In this document: positions 13,503 through 26,860 of the stretch, piece after piece
How the letters are laid out: each line of letters opens with the position of its first letter
Numbering within the stretch: position 1 is the first letter of the stretch
The notes under the pieces: model-generated
The model's database searches: none
The model's input: the letters and a program-made list of their open reading frames with translations, nothing else
Told to the model about the DNA's origin: nothing
Made by a program: the position numbers and the translations under genes
Assembly: GCA_000727475.1 (NCBI GenBank)
Contig: KL647291.1
Location: 1,477,148 to 1,541,147 of the forward strand
DNA length: 64,000 bases
Direction: 5' to 3'
From: Sarcocystis neurona
Lineage: Eukaryota > Apicomplexa > Conoidasida > Eucoccidiorida > Sarcocystidae

Positions 13503-16500
13503 ATGGCTTACAGTCACACAAACGGCACAAGCATTGGTGAAGATGATGAAGGCCCGGCCGCTGTTCTTCTTGATCTGCAACACCAGATTCATTTACGTCA
13601 GGCGGAAATCGATCAAAGAGATTTTGCACTGCTGTACGTTCACGAGCACCTTGAGAGTTTGAGAGTTATAGTGAGGCAGCGAGAACATGAAATCTCCTGG
13701 CTGAAGAAGCAGCGAGCAGTTGCCAATCGCCTTATCACACACCTTCGCAACCAGATTGAAAATATGAAATGTGTAGGTCAGCCTTCTCTCACGGAAGGCA
13801 GCGCGCTCGCTACCACTTCAACCGGCCACAGCGTTACCTACAGTAAGTCAGCTTTTATGAAGAAATGCATTCCTGAAGACAGTTTCAGCCCCTCTGGCCT
13901 AAGCAAGTCGGTCTCTGACTGCGCAGTAAGAACACGTACCAAGCCTCTTCAGGAAAGAGGCACCGTAGTCCGTATTCCTCATCAAGGGCCTCCAGGACCC
14001 TTGGAGAAGCACACTTCAAGAGCGCTGTGTCAAAGGAAGAGGCCACTAGAGAAAGGCATAAAGCAGCGGTTTGCGCACAAGGAAACAAACGTCTCCAACA
14101 GAATGACACGCAGCAGTTCAGTGACCGGACTTGAAGCCCAATGCCGGTGGGAATCAGTCTCAGCAAACGAACACGCAGACCGAGAAAATAAGACCCTTTG
14201 CGGCGCCACCGCAGTCTTTCGAAGCATGCTCGAGGAAAGAGAAGAGGAAGAACAAGTGAGTCGAGGAGATGACAGAACCCTGCTTAGAACTTGGCCCAAT
14301 CGAAAGTCCGAGTAATGAGCCGTTTATGTGTAACGACACGCAGACAGTGCAGATGCACGTCAACTTCTCAGACAGAGCACCAGTCTGTCAGCTGCGCGTG
14401 ATTCACTGCAGGGAAAGCGGCCAAGAGGTGCTATTGTAAAATAATGATTACGTGGGTAGATGTGATGAAGGACAACTACACTCGAAGGCGAGGGTGTCTA
14501 CGTGTGTGCTCTTACGTGTTCAATAAATTTTTCCGCATGAAAGTGAAGAGCTGCGGTCTAGCAGTACAAACACTTCATTCCTGCGGCTCGACCTCTCCTA
14601 ACGAAAAGAAAGAAACAACAAGGCTTCACGAGAGACAGTTTTGCAATGTGTTTAGTAGTGCAGAGGTTGTCGTGCAAACCACACTACAGTCGATACGCAG
14701 GACATCGTAGAGTACGCGATAAAATCAGCCTCCCTCCGAAAATTGGCTCTTATTCAAGTCAGCACTAAACACGTGCGCGGGTGACCGTACATACAGTTAT
14801 GCATACTTAAGTAGGTACACATATGGGGGTCCGTGATAGGAGTTTGGTACGTTCAAAATAGAACATGAGGTGTACCCGGGCTGTGCGGTCTGCGCAATCT
14901 AAAGACGTTGGTTTTCTCTGCAAATGAAGAACATACACAACTGATTCCAGCCTCTTCCGCAGGAGCAGATCCAACTGGATAGCTTGGACGTGTAGTTATC
15001 TGAGAAACTCCACTAGAAACCGCTTTTCTGTCGGGCGAGCGACGACGTGGACACGTAACAGGTGAAGCGTGCTTGCAGACTTGTTTGAGTAGCTTTAAGG
15101 GATTTCGGCACTTCTTTGCTTGACGCAGCTACTTAAATGGATAATCTTGCAGAGACCGCTGTACTCGTAAAAGACCGGTTTCCACAGCTTACACTGTCAC
15201 AGCGGCATTCACCAGCACGCGCTTCCGCGTGTGCTGACATGTCGAACCACCAGCGCTATTAAGTTTACCGCGTGTACTCAGTTCCCCCCTGTCGTGTTTC
15301 CTCTTTTGCTCCGAGAACGCGGGCTTCACATTTTTTTGCTGCCACGTGAAACTGCGGCAAAGCACGTACGAAGCAGACGCATGGATAGTAACTGAATTGG
15401 CTGTGTGATGCCGCAGAAAGTAAATAAAATTTTTATGGCGTACGAAGATCGAGAGCAGGCGTCCGCACGCGAGGTGCGTACTCAAATCTCCTTACGCTAA
15501 AGTGCTCCCTATTCTCCAACTCGGCTAGAGAGGCAGGTAGAGACTGATAAGTACATGGTAAGCCCTAGAGCACTTGGAGGTAGACGTGAATATACATACC
15601 TATATACATATGCATATAATTAATCAAGACGAGACACGGAACTGCGGCAGGACGGCAATATGGAATCAGTCAACAGGCGGTGTCAACAGCTTGAAGAACG
15701 GCAGCTTCTGGTAAACGTTGAGGCACACGTAGAAGTCCCTACACGAGTCCCACGTCTTTACCTTTCTGCATGACAGGTGAGCAGTCTCACAAAAGGTTGA
15801 CAAGGGGTCTTTCACGCACACGCATATAATTCTACTTACTTGCGTCAACGCGACAACCTGTGTGATTGTGGATACTCGCGGTAAGACGCAAGGGCCTCGG
15901 TAGAGACGCCTGATTTCCCTGTCACTGGCACTGTAGTCCAGCAGCTGTATTATGGTGATATACACGTGGACTGGCTATCCAGACATGGTTCTTCTAACCA
16001 CAGCTTAGCGACTTTCCACGCTCATTACAACTACAATGTGACAGGGCCCAACTGATGCAAACACATACCAGTAGGTACCGTGGAGGACGCTTCGACCGTA
16101 TTCGTGCGCACATCGAAAGGGAAGAAGTAAAGTATGTGATCGCTTGGTCAAACCATATAGCCATTCCAGACGTGAGAAAACACACACGATATTGTACTTG
16201 ACAGGACGTGGGTGTGCGAGAGCGCCACCTCGTGCTAAAAAGCGTCTCAGTTTGCACTTGAGGCACAGACACGCACACAGACGAAACTTCCGCAAAGCGA
16301 AGTAAATCTGTCTCTAAATATACACTCTTTACATTCTTGATGTAGCATTGTGCAGAACTGTATAAACTTAAGATCAGTGGCGATTCGTTCTTCTCGTAGG
16401 GCCCGCGGCTGGTTCTGGGGGCTTAACTCATGCTGTGTCTACTATGCAAGGACGGTTTCGTGGAATAAACAATGACTTTAAGCGCTGGGGTGGTGCGTCA

Positions 16501-17258
16501 GGTCAAGCGTCTGAGGGAAGAGCTTGAGCTCGTGGAAAAGCAGAGCAAGTTTATGACTACCGAGCTACGGCGGCGCGACTGCCAGACGCTGGCACTGGAG
16601 AAGACATTGAAAGAGCTTCGTTTGGACCTTGAGCAAAACAACGAGAAAAGAGCAACGATGCAGCGGAGACAAGCGATGCAGCTTGCCTATCAAAGCGCAA
16701 ACCACGAGAGTGAAATTGCCAGACTAGAGCGACGCATTGTCAAGTCTACTGTAGGTTGGTGGTTGTTAGGCGCTCTCTCTTCAGTTTGCTACATAGATCT
16801 TACTTTCTTTACATTTGTGGTAAAACGTCTACAGTATGGTGACAGTTTTTGCGTTCACCTTTTCTAGCATGAACTCCCTCCGCGGCTGGCCCCCTAAGTA
16901 GTAGTTTCTTTGTCACATTCTCACAATTGTGTCGCGCTGCTGTCTAACGATACTGAGTTTGTGGTCGTTTTTGTTTGCGTGCAAACTGTCAGCAACTCAG
17001 ACAACAAGAGGCGACCCGCTGCGCTGCGCTGATCGCGGCTGCAGAAGCACGCGAAAGAACTTGGTGTGAAAGGTCCCTGATGGCTGCTTGTGAGGTAATC
17101 ACACTTTACGGCTGGCCGTTTTCACATTCAAAGCCTTTACGACCTAATCGGTCACGCACTAGGCAAGATATTGTGTCACACGACAAGTGCAATATCATTT
17201 TTTTTTTTCTTCTCCCTTGCTCTCTCTGTCTCTCTCTCCTTCTCTCTATATATACATC

Positions 17259-17290
<32 letters not shown>

Positions 17291-20200
17291 TATATATGTT
17301 TGTTTGAAAATCTCCATATATATGCATATATATATGTAGGAAGTAAATTTATACCATCTGTGTAGACGCGTGCTAGAATGGAGCCCTAAAAAGTGGCACG
17401 CAAGAACACGGGCAGATAAACAGCTGGATACGCCTCTTCACGGCCACGCGCTACGCAGCAGCGCCTGTCAAGTATGGCCGTCACCCTGCAACTCCGCTCT
17501 CTGTAGAGGGATTCCTGTTCGGCCCTTCTCTGCTACCTCGGCCTCGGTGTGCAACTACGCTGTGAAATCATCAAGATCCACCATTTACGAACGAATCTCG
17601 GGAGCAAAAAACGTGCAGGCAGAACCTGGCGAACACGTCGTCTCCTGCGTGTACACACACGCCTGTACATACACGCATTCACAGGCGAGCATACATGTGT
17701 GTGCAACGTGGACCACCTGTGAGAAATGTCTGTACATCGGTCGCTTTTTCCCTGATAGTGCTAGAACTCCACTCTTCACCTTCTGAAAACGGACACGATA
17801 GTGCCTGTCGAAACATAGGCGCCCCCTAGCAGGCATACGCGTATTCAGATATATCTACCGATCTCTACTACTCGCGCGCGTGCCTGCACGGTAACGCGCT
17901 CACACGTTGACGGATGTGCATATCTACCGAAATGCACATATGCGCCGCCCCGACGTCTTGAGTGATTCGGAATTATTTTTCCTCCTATTTATTCAGTTCA
18001 AAAGTTTTTTTAGGTACAGGTGCACGGCAGTTTACGATCGCCTCTGTGCCAGGGGAAGATAGAACTGGAAGAGGCTTTAAGTTAAAATAATCGGTGAACC
18101 CTGAAGATGACAGTGTCAAGTAGCCGCGACAAGACATCCTTTCTATACGTTCCTCACACATTTTGCCTCCGTCCGCGACAAGTGGGCAAGTACCGCCAAG
18201 TGCGCTCTTTCAGCAAAGAGAAAGAACAAGAAATGATTAGTGTAGATGTGCGGACATCTCTCTCTTGAGCAGAAATGTGTACACAAAATAGAGAGTATCA
18301 AACCCCTCTGTGGACGAAAACTCACATGGGACGAATGAACCGGTCACGTACCGCCCTTCAGTTCCGTATCTATCCGAGTAGAAGTCTGTAATGCGCAGCT
18401 TGGACGGAAGCCACAACGGTTGAACGTTTTCCATTTAAAGTTCGTGTGAGACGATTGACGGTGACTCACGTTCTTCTGCCTGCAGGTGAGCGAAATGCTC
18501 GTACGTGGGGAAGAGCTGAAGCAGCAGCTCGATGAACTACTTGTCTACCAAATGATGTTCACGGAGTGAGAAGCACATCCTGGTGAACAGATGTTACACA
18601 CAGCCAGCATGTCTCTGCAGATGTTCTTTTGCATTTAAACTGGATCTAGAGCGTAACAACGACGACTACCAGGAATGTGCACATGCACCTCCGTGTATAA
18701 CTTGACAGAAGTGGTCTTGTCCATTGCTGGTGTGCACTTTACGATATCAAAGTCTTCAGCTGGAAAACGCACTTGTGCGCATTACAGTCAGTGTCCACAA
18801 GCTGACTGCAGAGATACGTACACATGAACTGCCAACATCCACACCCTTACTACATCAATATCAATATGTATACCTATATGTGTCTTTCCATCTATATATA
18901 TATAGATACATACATACATATATGTTGGTGTGGGTAGTGGAGCGCTCGACTAACATCACGAGTGTGGTCATTGCTGCACCAGTGATAAATCCAGATAGGT
19001 GTGCAGTGCCGGTCTCAACACGCCTACTGGGTGACTGATATCTTCTGTAAGCTGCGCGACTTAGTAATCTGTAAGTGCATGTGTTGGAGGCATCGACGAC
19101 AATACGTCGTGGGCAGAAATAAGAAATTTTCTCTGGCTTGCACGTATCATGCAGGCGTGGAGCCACACACGTAATTACTTGTTTGGCAGACAAAGGGCTG
19201 CATACATCTGTGTACACAGCCGCGTACTACGATTGTTACCTGTGTATATGTTCACTGGACTTGTACGCACGCATTTACGCGCAGGCGGAGTAGTCACGGG
19301 CGCAGTAACCCACACTTACACACGGGAGAGTACAAGTCTACGCGACGCTTAATTAATGCCGATGTGCAGGCAATGTTGCATTGGCGTGCTTGTGCAAATT
19401 TTGCCTGACAGGACACCAGAGGCCTTGATGTGACACACGTGTGTGTACATATGTATACATCCAATCCGACATTTGTTCTGCTTGCGGAGCTGGACACATA
19501 AAGTTTCTTTAACTCGCGGTGGTGTACGAGTACTTTGACGTTGTGCGTTTCATACACCACGTAGTTAAACCCGATTAGGCACACAGTCAGCGGAATCGCT
19601 TCGGCTTTGACGAATGCCGCTTAGAGAACTGCTGTCACTCGCAGGTGCTGGTAACCGTATAGACTCCGAAATCTTTTTCGCAGGAGGCCGCGGAGGAAGC
19701 AGGGGCTTCTTGTGCGTACATTGGTCTCCCTAGGCCCTGTGAACTATCTGTGTGTGCGCGTCTTCCATCACTTATGACGATTCCCCATTGATGAATAACT
19801 GTCACTCCCTCCTTACAACGGCAAAATGATATGCCTTTTCTGTTGCAAATCTGGAATCAAGTCTGGGTGCACTTGCCGGTACATATAGAGGGATACATAC
19901 GTAATTTGTCTGTAAAGTGTACTGTTGCATAGATACTGGTGCACCTGCACAGTGTGCATATATGTGATTATGAACGGTGCACTTTCAAGAGACAAGGTTG
20001 TGTTCTGTTCAAGGGAAATGTGTTTTTCCTCTGGGCGCCTTCGTATGTATGCATACACACACATATATGGCTGTCTGTGTGTGTGCGTGTGTCTGTGTGT
20101 AGTACATGCATATGTATATATATACACATATATATAGTGATGTAGATGTGGACGCATAGGTGTCTGTACGCATAGTTGTACCAATAGTTGTGCCCAAAAT

Positions 20201-23200
20201 TGTCTTTTAGTAGTGAAAACCATGGAAAATGTACAGTAAACTGTTCTACGATGCACAGGCACATCTTACGAGTACAACGTGGCTGCGTTCACTGTGTGTA
20301 CGTTGGTGTCACGTATGTAGTGGGGCACCCCTCTGCCTCCGCGGCTCTGCGTAAGCGGATGCTTTTTTGAAGATACGTTAACCGTAAATTTCTTCTCATA
20401 GGTATATATATATACATATGTATGTACGTACACAGATGTGCAGGAAAGGGTCCGCGCCCTGCAATTAAACTGCTTACTGGAGTGTTTTCTACTATCCCCT
20501 TACCTTCAGGTTATCGAAGAGGACACGGACAATAGAGAGCCAGCTATGCTGTGCAGTGTGCCTGCAGGGTGAGTCCTATTTCTCTTCCCGTCGACTTGCG
20601 GTCTTCATACTCGACCGACCAAGTACAGTGCTTGCACATTTGACAACAGGTACAAATCCAGTACAGATGTGGATAAAGAAATCAGCTTCAGTGCACGCAA
20701 CATTAGTTCCTTCAAATCGCGACGCCGTTTTGTCCGCACACGGCTATGTAGAACCCATGTGCACCATGTGCATGCAACACACAAAAGTGTAAATATGCAC
20801 AGGCATAATCTGTACTTCTGCATACGTGGACAAATTCATAGGTGTGAAGCAGCCCACTCGTACACTTAGAAGAGGGCTGTGTCAGGAAGGATCCGTAGCA
20901 ATGTATGTATACGTGATAACACACTTGTGTGCGCAGGTTGCGCTACCGAGTCTGGGGAGGATAGTTCTTGTCTACAAATTGCTGGACGCTTCAGCCGTGT
21001 ACAAAACTCGTTGTGTTTAGCGCGCTCCTTCTAGTTACTTACGCAAATATTTATATATACATATATATGCATACGTATGTATACATATATATATATATAG
21101 AGAGAGAGATGCATTCACACATACACGTGTGCCTCCGTCCAGCATACGCGTCTTTCCTTGTGTGTGCCCAAATATAGATATATATGTCCACTTGTACACA
21201 GGTGCATATGCGTATATACATATGCGCGTGTGCCGAACAGTAACAGTATTCTTACTGTTCGTGTTTACTGTAAATATGTAGTAGTGTTCTTACGCTTCGT
21301 GTTTACTCTCGTTGTATAGGTGCGACTAGAGCGTGGCCAATTGTTATCCAGAACACCCGGCAGGGTTCCCTTGCATTCACTACTCGTTAACAAAGATGTC
21401 TTTCAGCTGTCCAGATGTAAACGCATCTCTTCACCTGCAGTTGTTCGACTGGAGAGAGAGAGAAAGAGAGAAAAAGAAAACTACACGCACATCTGCTGTA
21501 TAGACCCTAGTCGAAAATGTACATAACAGACTTTTGGTCATAGTAGACGCGGTAGACTTCTGTCGAGTATATGCACATACTCCCCTCTGAGATGGGGTAA
21601 ATAGGTGCTGATGGGTTCATGGTTCTTCCTGAAGCCCTGCCCTAGTAGCGTTGGACTTTGCAGGAAGTTGTCCTCTGCTTATCTCGTTGGCGGCGTGAAC
21701 GCATCGTCGGTCACGCAGACGAATCTGCGTAGATCTCTGTCAACTTCTGCATTTGTGCGCGTGTTGCTCACTATCACCTGGTTTCAAGCACCCTTAAAGC
21801 TACACGTATGGCAGCGATGTAGTGAATGCATACCTGGTAATAGAGTTGAAGAGATGCGGAGATATGTGTGCAACGCAGGTACACGCGAATGTGAAGCTAT
21901 AGCAGTACGGGTGCGTATGTGGACTCCAATGATTTACGCATAACTTCCACTTTGGTTGCGAACGTATGCGTTTTGTGTGCGATCAGTACCAGCCTGCCCC
22001 ATAACGTTTCTGCCGTGCGTCCACACCATCTGCGAAGGCTGCTTACTGCCATATTCTCAATATGAGGAGCCTACCAACTTTTCAAGTTATATTGCGCCAA
22101 ACGCTTGCCCTGTAAGCTTTCCCGTCTTATCTCGTATCCAGCCCACTGCGCAGAGACGCGTGAATATAGACATATATGGCTTACAAGTTCACTCAAACGT
22201 ATTCTTTTCTGCGGATATTTGTCGTGAGCCTGGGTTTACCTGCCTGCTGCCCGTCCTTTTCGCAGAAAATGCCGAAACTTTGTATTGTTACGGAGATCTC
22301 CGGCGAGTTTGCGCTGTGGGGTCCAACATCTCCGTCGTGTGCCACAAGGACACCAACAACAGTATGCACTCGTGCTTCCTTCCTACAAAGCTCATGACCG
22401 AACACAAAAGCTATGCACTCTTTTGCCAGGAGACTCCTTTGACAAGTGCATATGCATGCTTACTTTCCGCGGAGGCGGTCTCGCAGGCGTCTACAGAGTT
22501 TTTGTAGCACCAGAAAATTGAGGTGACCTGCAGTCGACAAATGAGGAAGCCACGTAAAAACCTACTACTCCAATAGGAAAAACCTACGCTCTGTCTCCAT
22601 CAGTGCTCCGCACGTCAAATCCTCAGCAGGTTTCCGGACTGTTCAAGACACAAAAGACAAAAACATTACACATATTTTACATATGTGTGCGCACGAAGTC
22701 AATTGCACACAGTGGTCTGGGTGCGTGCGTTAACATTTCTGCATGTTTTCATACATGAACATCCTCTTATTAGCTGATGACGTGCAAGGGTACAGCTACA
22801 CAAATTGTTTTCTCTGCATCATTCGGTGTACACGTTACAACGAGCTGTGCACACTAGCAAGCATTCACAGAATTGATGGAACCTGTCGTATTCAGTTCCA
22901 CGTTCTGGAAATTTCAAATCAATACTTACATGACCATTTGATCACCTTTCTTATTGTACGCCAGACTCGGTTCAATACGAAGACAATTTCCTGACAAACG
23001 AATGCAGGGTTTGTACACACGTGTGTGCTGATTGTGTACCGAAACCTGGTGAGTACTTAGCGTCTCTTTGACTGCTCATATTGGTGTGGAGTGCGGATTT
23101 GTGAACGCACAACTCGTCAACTCTGCCTATATGCTACAATAGAAAGCAGACCTCCACTTTTGCATACGTGAGATATACCTACCTACGCCTACATTTACCT

Positions 23201-24452
23201 GTGTACCAAAATGTGAACACAGATATTTGAGCGCATGCACTCGACAGGAGAAACTCCCCAGGAGCGCAGCACTGCAGCACAAGCCCTGCTTGTGTGTGAC
23301 AACATTTATGCGGTCACGCGGGGTCAGCAGCTTTGTGAACTGTGCATAAGTGAAGCGCTTACGTGGAGATGCTTAAGTACAGGGGATGCCTGTACTGATT
23401 CCGTAGACCACTCCGCCTACATGTGTCACGGACAATGTGAGTGAACCGTTCCACGGCGGACTTTTACAGGTGACGCAATTGCGCGAGAGATACCGTAATC
23501 TTATACATTGATTCGGTACCCTCACGTGCGTGTCCCACAACGATTTCAGGCTTGCAGAGAGAAAGATATCTCGCCAGCCTGCGCGTCAGTCACTTTCGCT
23601 TTTGAGAACGGAGCAGCGATAGAGGTGGGTGGAGAAGCTGCTCTGCAGCGATGAGTCTCTAGATATGCGATTCTATGTATGGGCAGATCGTCTATCTCCA
23701 GGCACGTCGTATGAATGGTACAACCGTAGAAAATGAGCTTTTTGTCGGCACGTCTGTTTCACTGGACACACAGATGAGCATATGTGTGTTTCGAGATTCG
23801 CTTACCGCCCACGCCGCAATATTTGTCATTTTGTGCAAACTAGAACACTTAGGGAATTTTCTGCGTCACACAGCGTTGCCCGCCTTGACAGTGAAAAAAC
23901 CAGAGACTCAGCTTCCCTGCATAAAGGCTGGCACCTGCTTACAGTGGTACTTCACGAGAAGCTCGGTTCTGCACTTGGCAGCCGATGCATATATATATAT
24001 ATATATATGTGCATATATATAAACATACAATGATTTAGACGCGTGCGTAGGGAACGTCTGCCAGTCCACTACCTTCTCACCTGCACACCAAATATACGTC
24101 TATATACATATATATTAATATGTATAATCTGGAGGGGCGAATGCATATTCTAATGTAATTCCCCCGTATGTAGATGAAATCAGCAGTATACAGAAGTCTC
24201 TTGGATTAGATTTCTAGCGTCTTCGACTTCAGACGACCACGTGTGCAATGCGTTCCTCAGCCTGCATGCTCATATGTGCGTCTGCGTCCACAACGACTCA
24301 TAGAAAACATACGTACGGTCGTGACTGGCACGGATGTGACGTCTGTCCTCTAACTTATGCAGATTTTGCGACAAATTAGTGCTGCCAGGAAGGAGGTTCA
24401 AAGGCTTCGGAAAAGCATGAAGACACCAGGAGTACCTCGTATTTCATTGTGA
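13503..24452 (+). CDS. Coiled-coil protein with C-terminal C3HC4 RING finger, probable E3 ubiquitin ligase
   Basis: Phase-consistent exons: 13503-14255 (from ATG), 16502-16750, 16993-17094, 18486-18565; then a gap with unresolved exons; then an exon ending 21836, 21993-22111, 23550-23624 and 24363-24452 (stop). The first four give about 395 aa, mostly heptad-like coiled coil (for example VKRLREELELVEKQ at 16502). The RING is read as CSEC, ten residues, PCVHTICEGC, a spacer, then ACP at an exon end joined in phase 0 to ACREKD. That completes Cys3-His-Cys4. The last exon (ILRQISAARKEVQRLRK) is again coiled coil. RING proteins with long coils normally act as homodimeric ubiquitin ligases; that role is inferred. 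If the donor at 14256 (GTGAGT) were unused, exon 1 alone would encode 270 aa ending at 14315. Exons at about 18621, 18757, 19692, 20510 and 21320 may also belong. No homologue is named with confidence. Confidence 0.72.
17215..17340 (+). repeat. CT / TATC / TA microsatellite
   Basis: Inside the intron following exon 16993-17094. A pyrimidine tract (CTCTCTCTGTCTCTCTC) passes into TCTA tetranucleotides, then a (TA) run at about 17276-17297. Non-coding. Confidence 0.85.
20510..20568 (+). other. Candidate internal exon of the coiled-coil RING gene
   Basis: Flanked by a pyrimidine-rich acceptor (TTACCTTCAG) and a GTGAGT donor. One frame reads VIEEDTDNREPAML, another ends in CCAVCLQ. Either could be real. 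The second resembles a RING start, but the CSEC exon ending at 21836 fits the RING better. Frame not decided. Confidence 0.35.
21045..21115 (+). repeat. TA microsatellite with GA run
   Basis: TATATACATATATATG through a (TA)n run to GAGAGAGA. It lies between candidate exons of the RING gene and is intronic. Confidence 0.8.
21320..21420 (+). other. Candidate internal exon of the coiled-coil RING gene
   Basis: Follows a GTATAG acceptor. In phase 0 it reads VRLERGQLLSRTPGRV and onward, which suits the flanking coiled coil. The downstream donor is not clear. Confidence 0.3.
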
Positions 24453-25963
24453 GTGGCGTTCCAGATGGCAGACTAATGTAGAACATGTTTTCAAATGTGT
24501 CAAGGCAGGTTGGTACCATGTACGTGCGCGCGTGAAGAAGCGACTGCACGCTCAAGATGCGCTGTGTCCTCGAGCAGACTTGTGGATGAGATACAAGTAG
24601 TGTGAACATGTAGAGGATTCACGCTTGCACCGAATGTGGGCTCGTTTCCGCTTGTGATGGTACTATGGCCGATGGTTCACAGGTCTCACTAATGTGCTGC
24701 CAAAAGTAATTAAATTTGTGCACCACCTTCGAAATGCGTGTAGGCTCGATGAAGCACATAATATGTGCGTAAGTAAAAGCCTGTGTGGCACATATGCCGT
24801 CAAGAGACAACAGTCTGCAATAGCAACACTCATTGTCCATATAAGGGCAACCAATTCTCAACCTACATTTGTGCCTGTTCTTTTACGTGTGAACACGGTT
24901 AATACTTCGCAGACTTGATTTTTGAAATTGCCCCAGGGGAAATGGTGTGCAAATACATATCGTTTGTTTTGCGACACCCTCGTGGACCCCCGCCGGTCTA
25001 GGCGCCTACAAGTACACGATGCGCGGTGTATGAAAGAAATGGTGTAGAATACTCTGTGTGTACATTCTGCGAACCGCCTTCCCGCATTTGCGAAGTGTGT
25101 GTTCACCTGTGCTATCGCATAAAAAACACGTCCTATCAACTTGAGAGGATCGACAGATCCACAAGTGGGAGAGCCTTACGCGATTCTGGTAATTTTGTCT
25201 GCGCCGAACGCACATGAGCACAGGTGAACACACACTGCTCTGGAATAGTACGTGCGTAACAACCAACACCGGACACACAAGCAACGTGAAGTCGTAGACG
25301 TGAACAGAACCGTCGACGAAGTCGCTCACTAACCGATTCTTTCTACGCCGGAAGTGTTCCGCTCATATGGATGACGATGAAATGGATAACAACTAGCACA
25401 TACATACATCCCACCCGAATTCCACTTTGAGAAACTGGAGCAACAATATCCAATAATGAGGTACGCTTAGGTATACGAACAACCTGTGACACCCATCTGT
25501 GAACAGAGCCAACTTGTTATTTAACGCGAGTGCATCGCCAGTTGGTCTTGTAAAGCACCAGACGCAAGAAAGTCGCGTGTGCATTCATATCTTGTATACG
25601 TGGACAAATGTCCACACACAACAACATCTGCATCGATCGAATGTAACTTTCATGCACGGACCACACAGTAAATGTAACACCGAGAAAAAAAAACTGAGGC
25701 ACCAGTAAGCGTACTTCACACATTTTTTGTCCACGTACCTGCAGCTTGCTGAGCGTTAGTGTAGCCCGTGCCGCTGAGCACTGAGCAAAGGTTTATTCAA
25801 TGATCCAAACATACACACAAGGATGTAGCCTGCAGTGCCAGCATCTGCTAACAGCATGGCCTACACGGCACGATTTGCCAGCAGAGAGAGGCACCCTCGT
25901 GTGTCCAAGTGCAGGATACAACACGTAAAACATCCACATATAGGACAATGCCAGCTAAGCTAC
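24453..25963. other. Spacer between RING gene and the first AIG1-like gene
   Basis: Convergent 3' ends: the + strand RING gene stops at 24452 and the - strand membrane-protein gene stops at 25964. A + strand frame near 25050-25110 has a Cys pattern (VCTFC...ICEVC) that recalls a B-box but lacks its histidines and clear splice partners, so it is not called. Otherwise nothing recognisable. Confidence 0.5.
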
Positions 25964-26860
25964 CTACGGCTGGGGATTGTTGAATCTGAGAAAAAACCAG
26001 AAGAGCACGTAAGAAATAGGCGGCACCACTGAAGTAAGCAAGCCAGTTAGCACCCACGCCTGAACAGGCTCTGTCTGATATTGCAGGGCATTGTAGACAT
26101 AGCCCACTCTCCCACGCCAAGTAGTCAAAGGAACGAAAGCAACAATAATACACAAGACGCAGTATGCTACGGCAAACAACGTGACGAGCCATATGCGTTG
26201 TAGTCTATACGGAATACGGCTGATTAAAGCCATGAGGAACACTGGAATGAAACAGACATGGTCGCAGTAGGCCATCCAACTACGCGCCTTTTCTTTATAA
26301 TGTAACGCCGACCAGTATACGACGCAGGTGACAAAAGACGCCCCCACAGAAAGAGAGGAGACACACTCTACCAGCCGCAGCAGCACCGGCAGTGATTCGT
26401 TCCCAGCTGAACCTCTCAAATGCATATTTTCTGCTGTAAGCCGCTGATTGACAGTTTTAGGCTTTACCAGGAGTGCAACTGCGCTACAAAGACTTAGTCC
26501 CATAAAGTGAACGGTCAACAGTAAGTTGGTCCAGGTTGTCAAAAAGTACAGTTTTCCGGCACCCCTCGAAAGTGAGAAACTGATAAGTGTCGACTGCGCA
26601 GCAAGGCATACCAGTCGTGAAACAAACAGCACGGTTGCTGGAATGCATCTCACTGAAGAAACCGCAAATGTCTCCCTCCACGTCTCACTGCCTCGCGTAA
26701 AGTCACATGGATGAGAAAACAGTTGCTTTATCTCGTAGCAGAACTGCTGTTTGAGTGGCTGGACTGGTTTAGCACGAGCTCGAAAACAAAGAAAACCGTT
26801 CCCCTTCACTTCGTCGAAAGACGGCCGCCAGATGCAGCGTCGCGTGCCCTCCGGGTCCAT
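25964..26860 (-). CDS. Six-helix membrane protein, AIG1/ADTRP/rolling-stone-like (copy A)
   Basis: Single-exon 298-aa protein starting at the ATG at 26860-26858. The frame is open upstream to 26974, but the extra residues have no match in the paralogue at 54062-54970, so the MDPEG start is chosen. Six hydrophobic segments: about 70-97, 103-131, 158-186, 201-219, 222-245 and 266-291. Known families with this fold (FAR-17a/AIG1, ADTRP, rolling stone) use a Thr in helix 2 and a His at the start of helix 4. Here LTTWT (108-111) and DHVCFIP (His201) sit at matching places. AIG1 and ADTRP hydrolyse fatty-acid esters of hydroxy fatty acids; a similar lipid-hydrolase role is inferred, not shown. Conserved with copy B: WRPSFDE, TCVVYW, ISRIPYRLQ, AFVPLTTW. 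Likely resides in ER or another endomembrane. Confidence 0.85.
   Translation of the reverse strand: MDPEGTRRCIWRPSFDEVKGNGFLCFRARAKPVQPLKQQFCYEIKQLFSHPCDFTRGSETWRETFAVSSVRCIPATVLFVSRLVCLAAQSTLISFSLSRGAGKLYFLTTWTNLLLTVHFMGLSLCSAVALLVKPKTVNQRLTAENMHLRGSAGNESLPVLLRLVECVSSLSVGASFVTCVVYWSALHYKEKARSWMAYCDHVCFIPVFLMALISRIPYRLQRIWLVTLFAVAYCVLCIIVAFVPLTTWRGRVGYVYNALQYQTEPVQAWVLTGLLTSVVPPISYVLFWFFLRFNNPQP

Noticed and set aside
22267..22507. Cys-rich frames directly after the RING exon (LYCYGDLRRVC)
   Set aside because: Resembles part of a B-box but misses one Cys of the pair. Three frames are open at once, and none joins in phase to supply the last RING Cys pair.
25026..25217. B-box-like cysteine pattern (VCTFC...ICEVC)
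   Set aside because: Lacks the zinc-binding histidines and has no consistent splice links. The RING gene already ends at 24452 in good phase.
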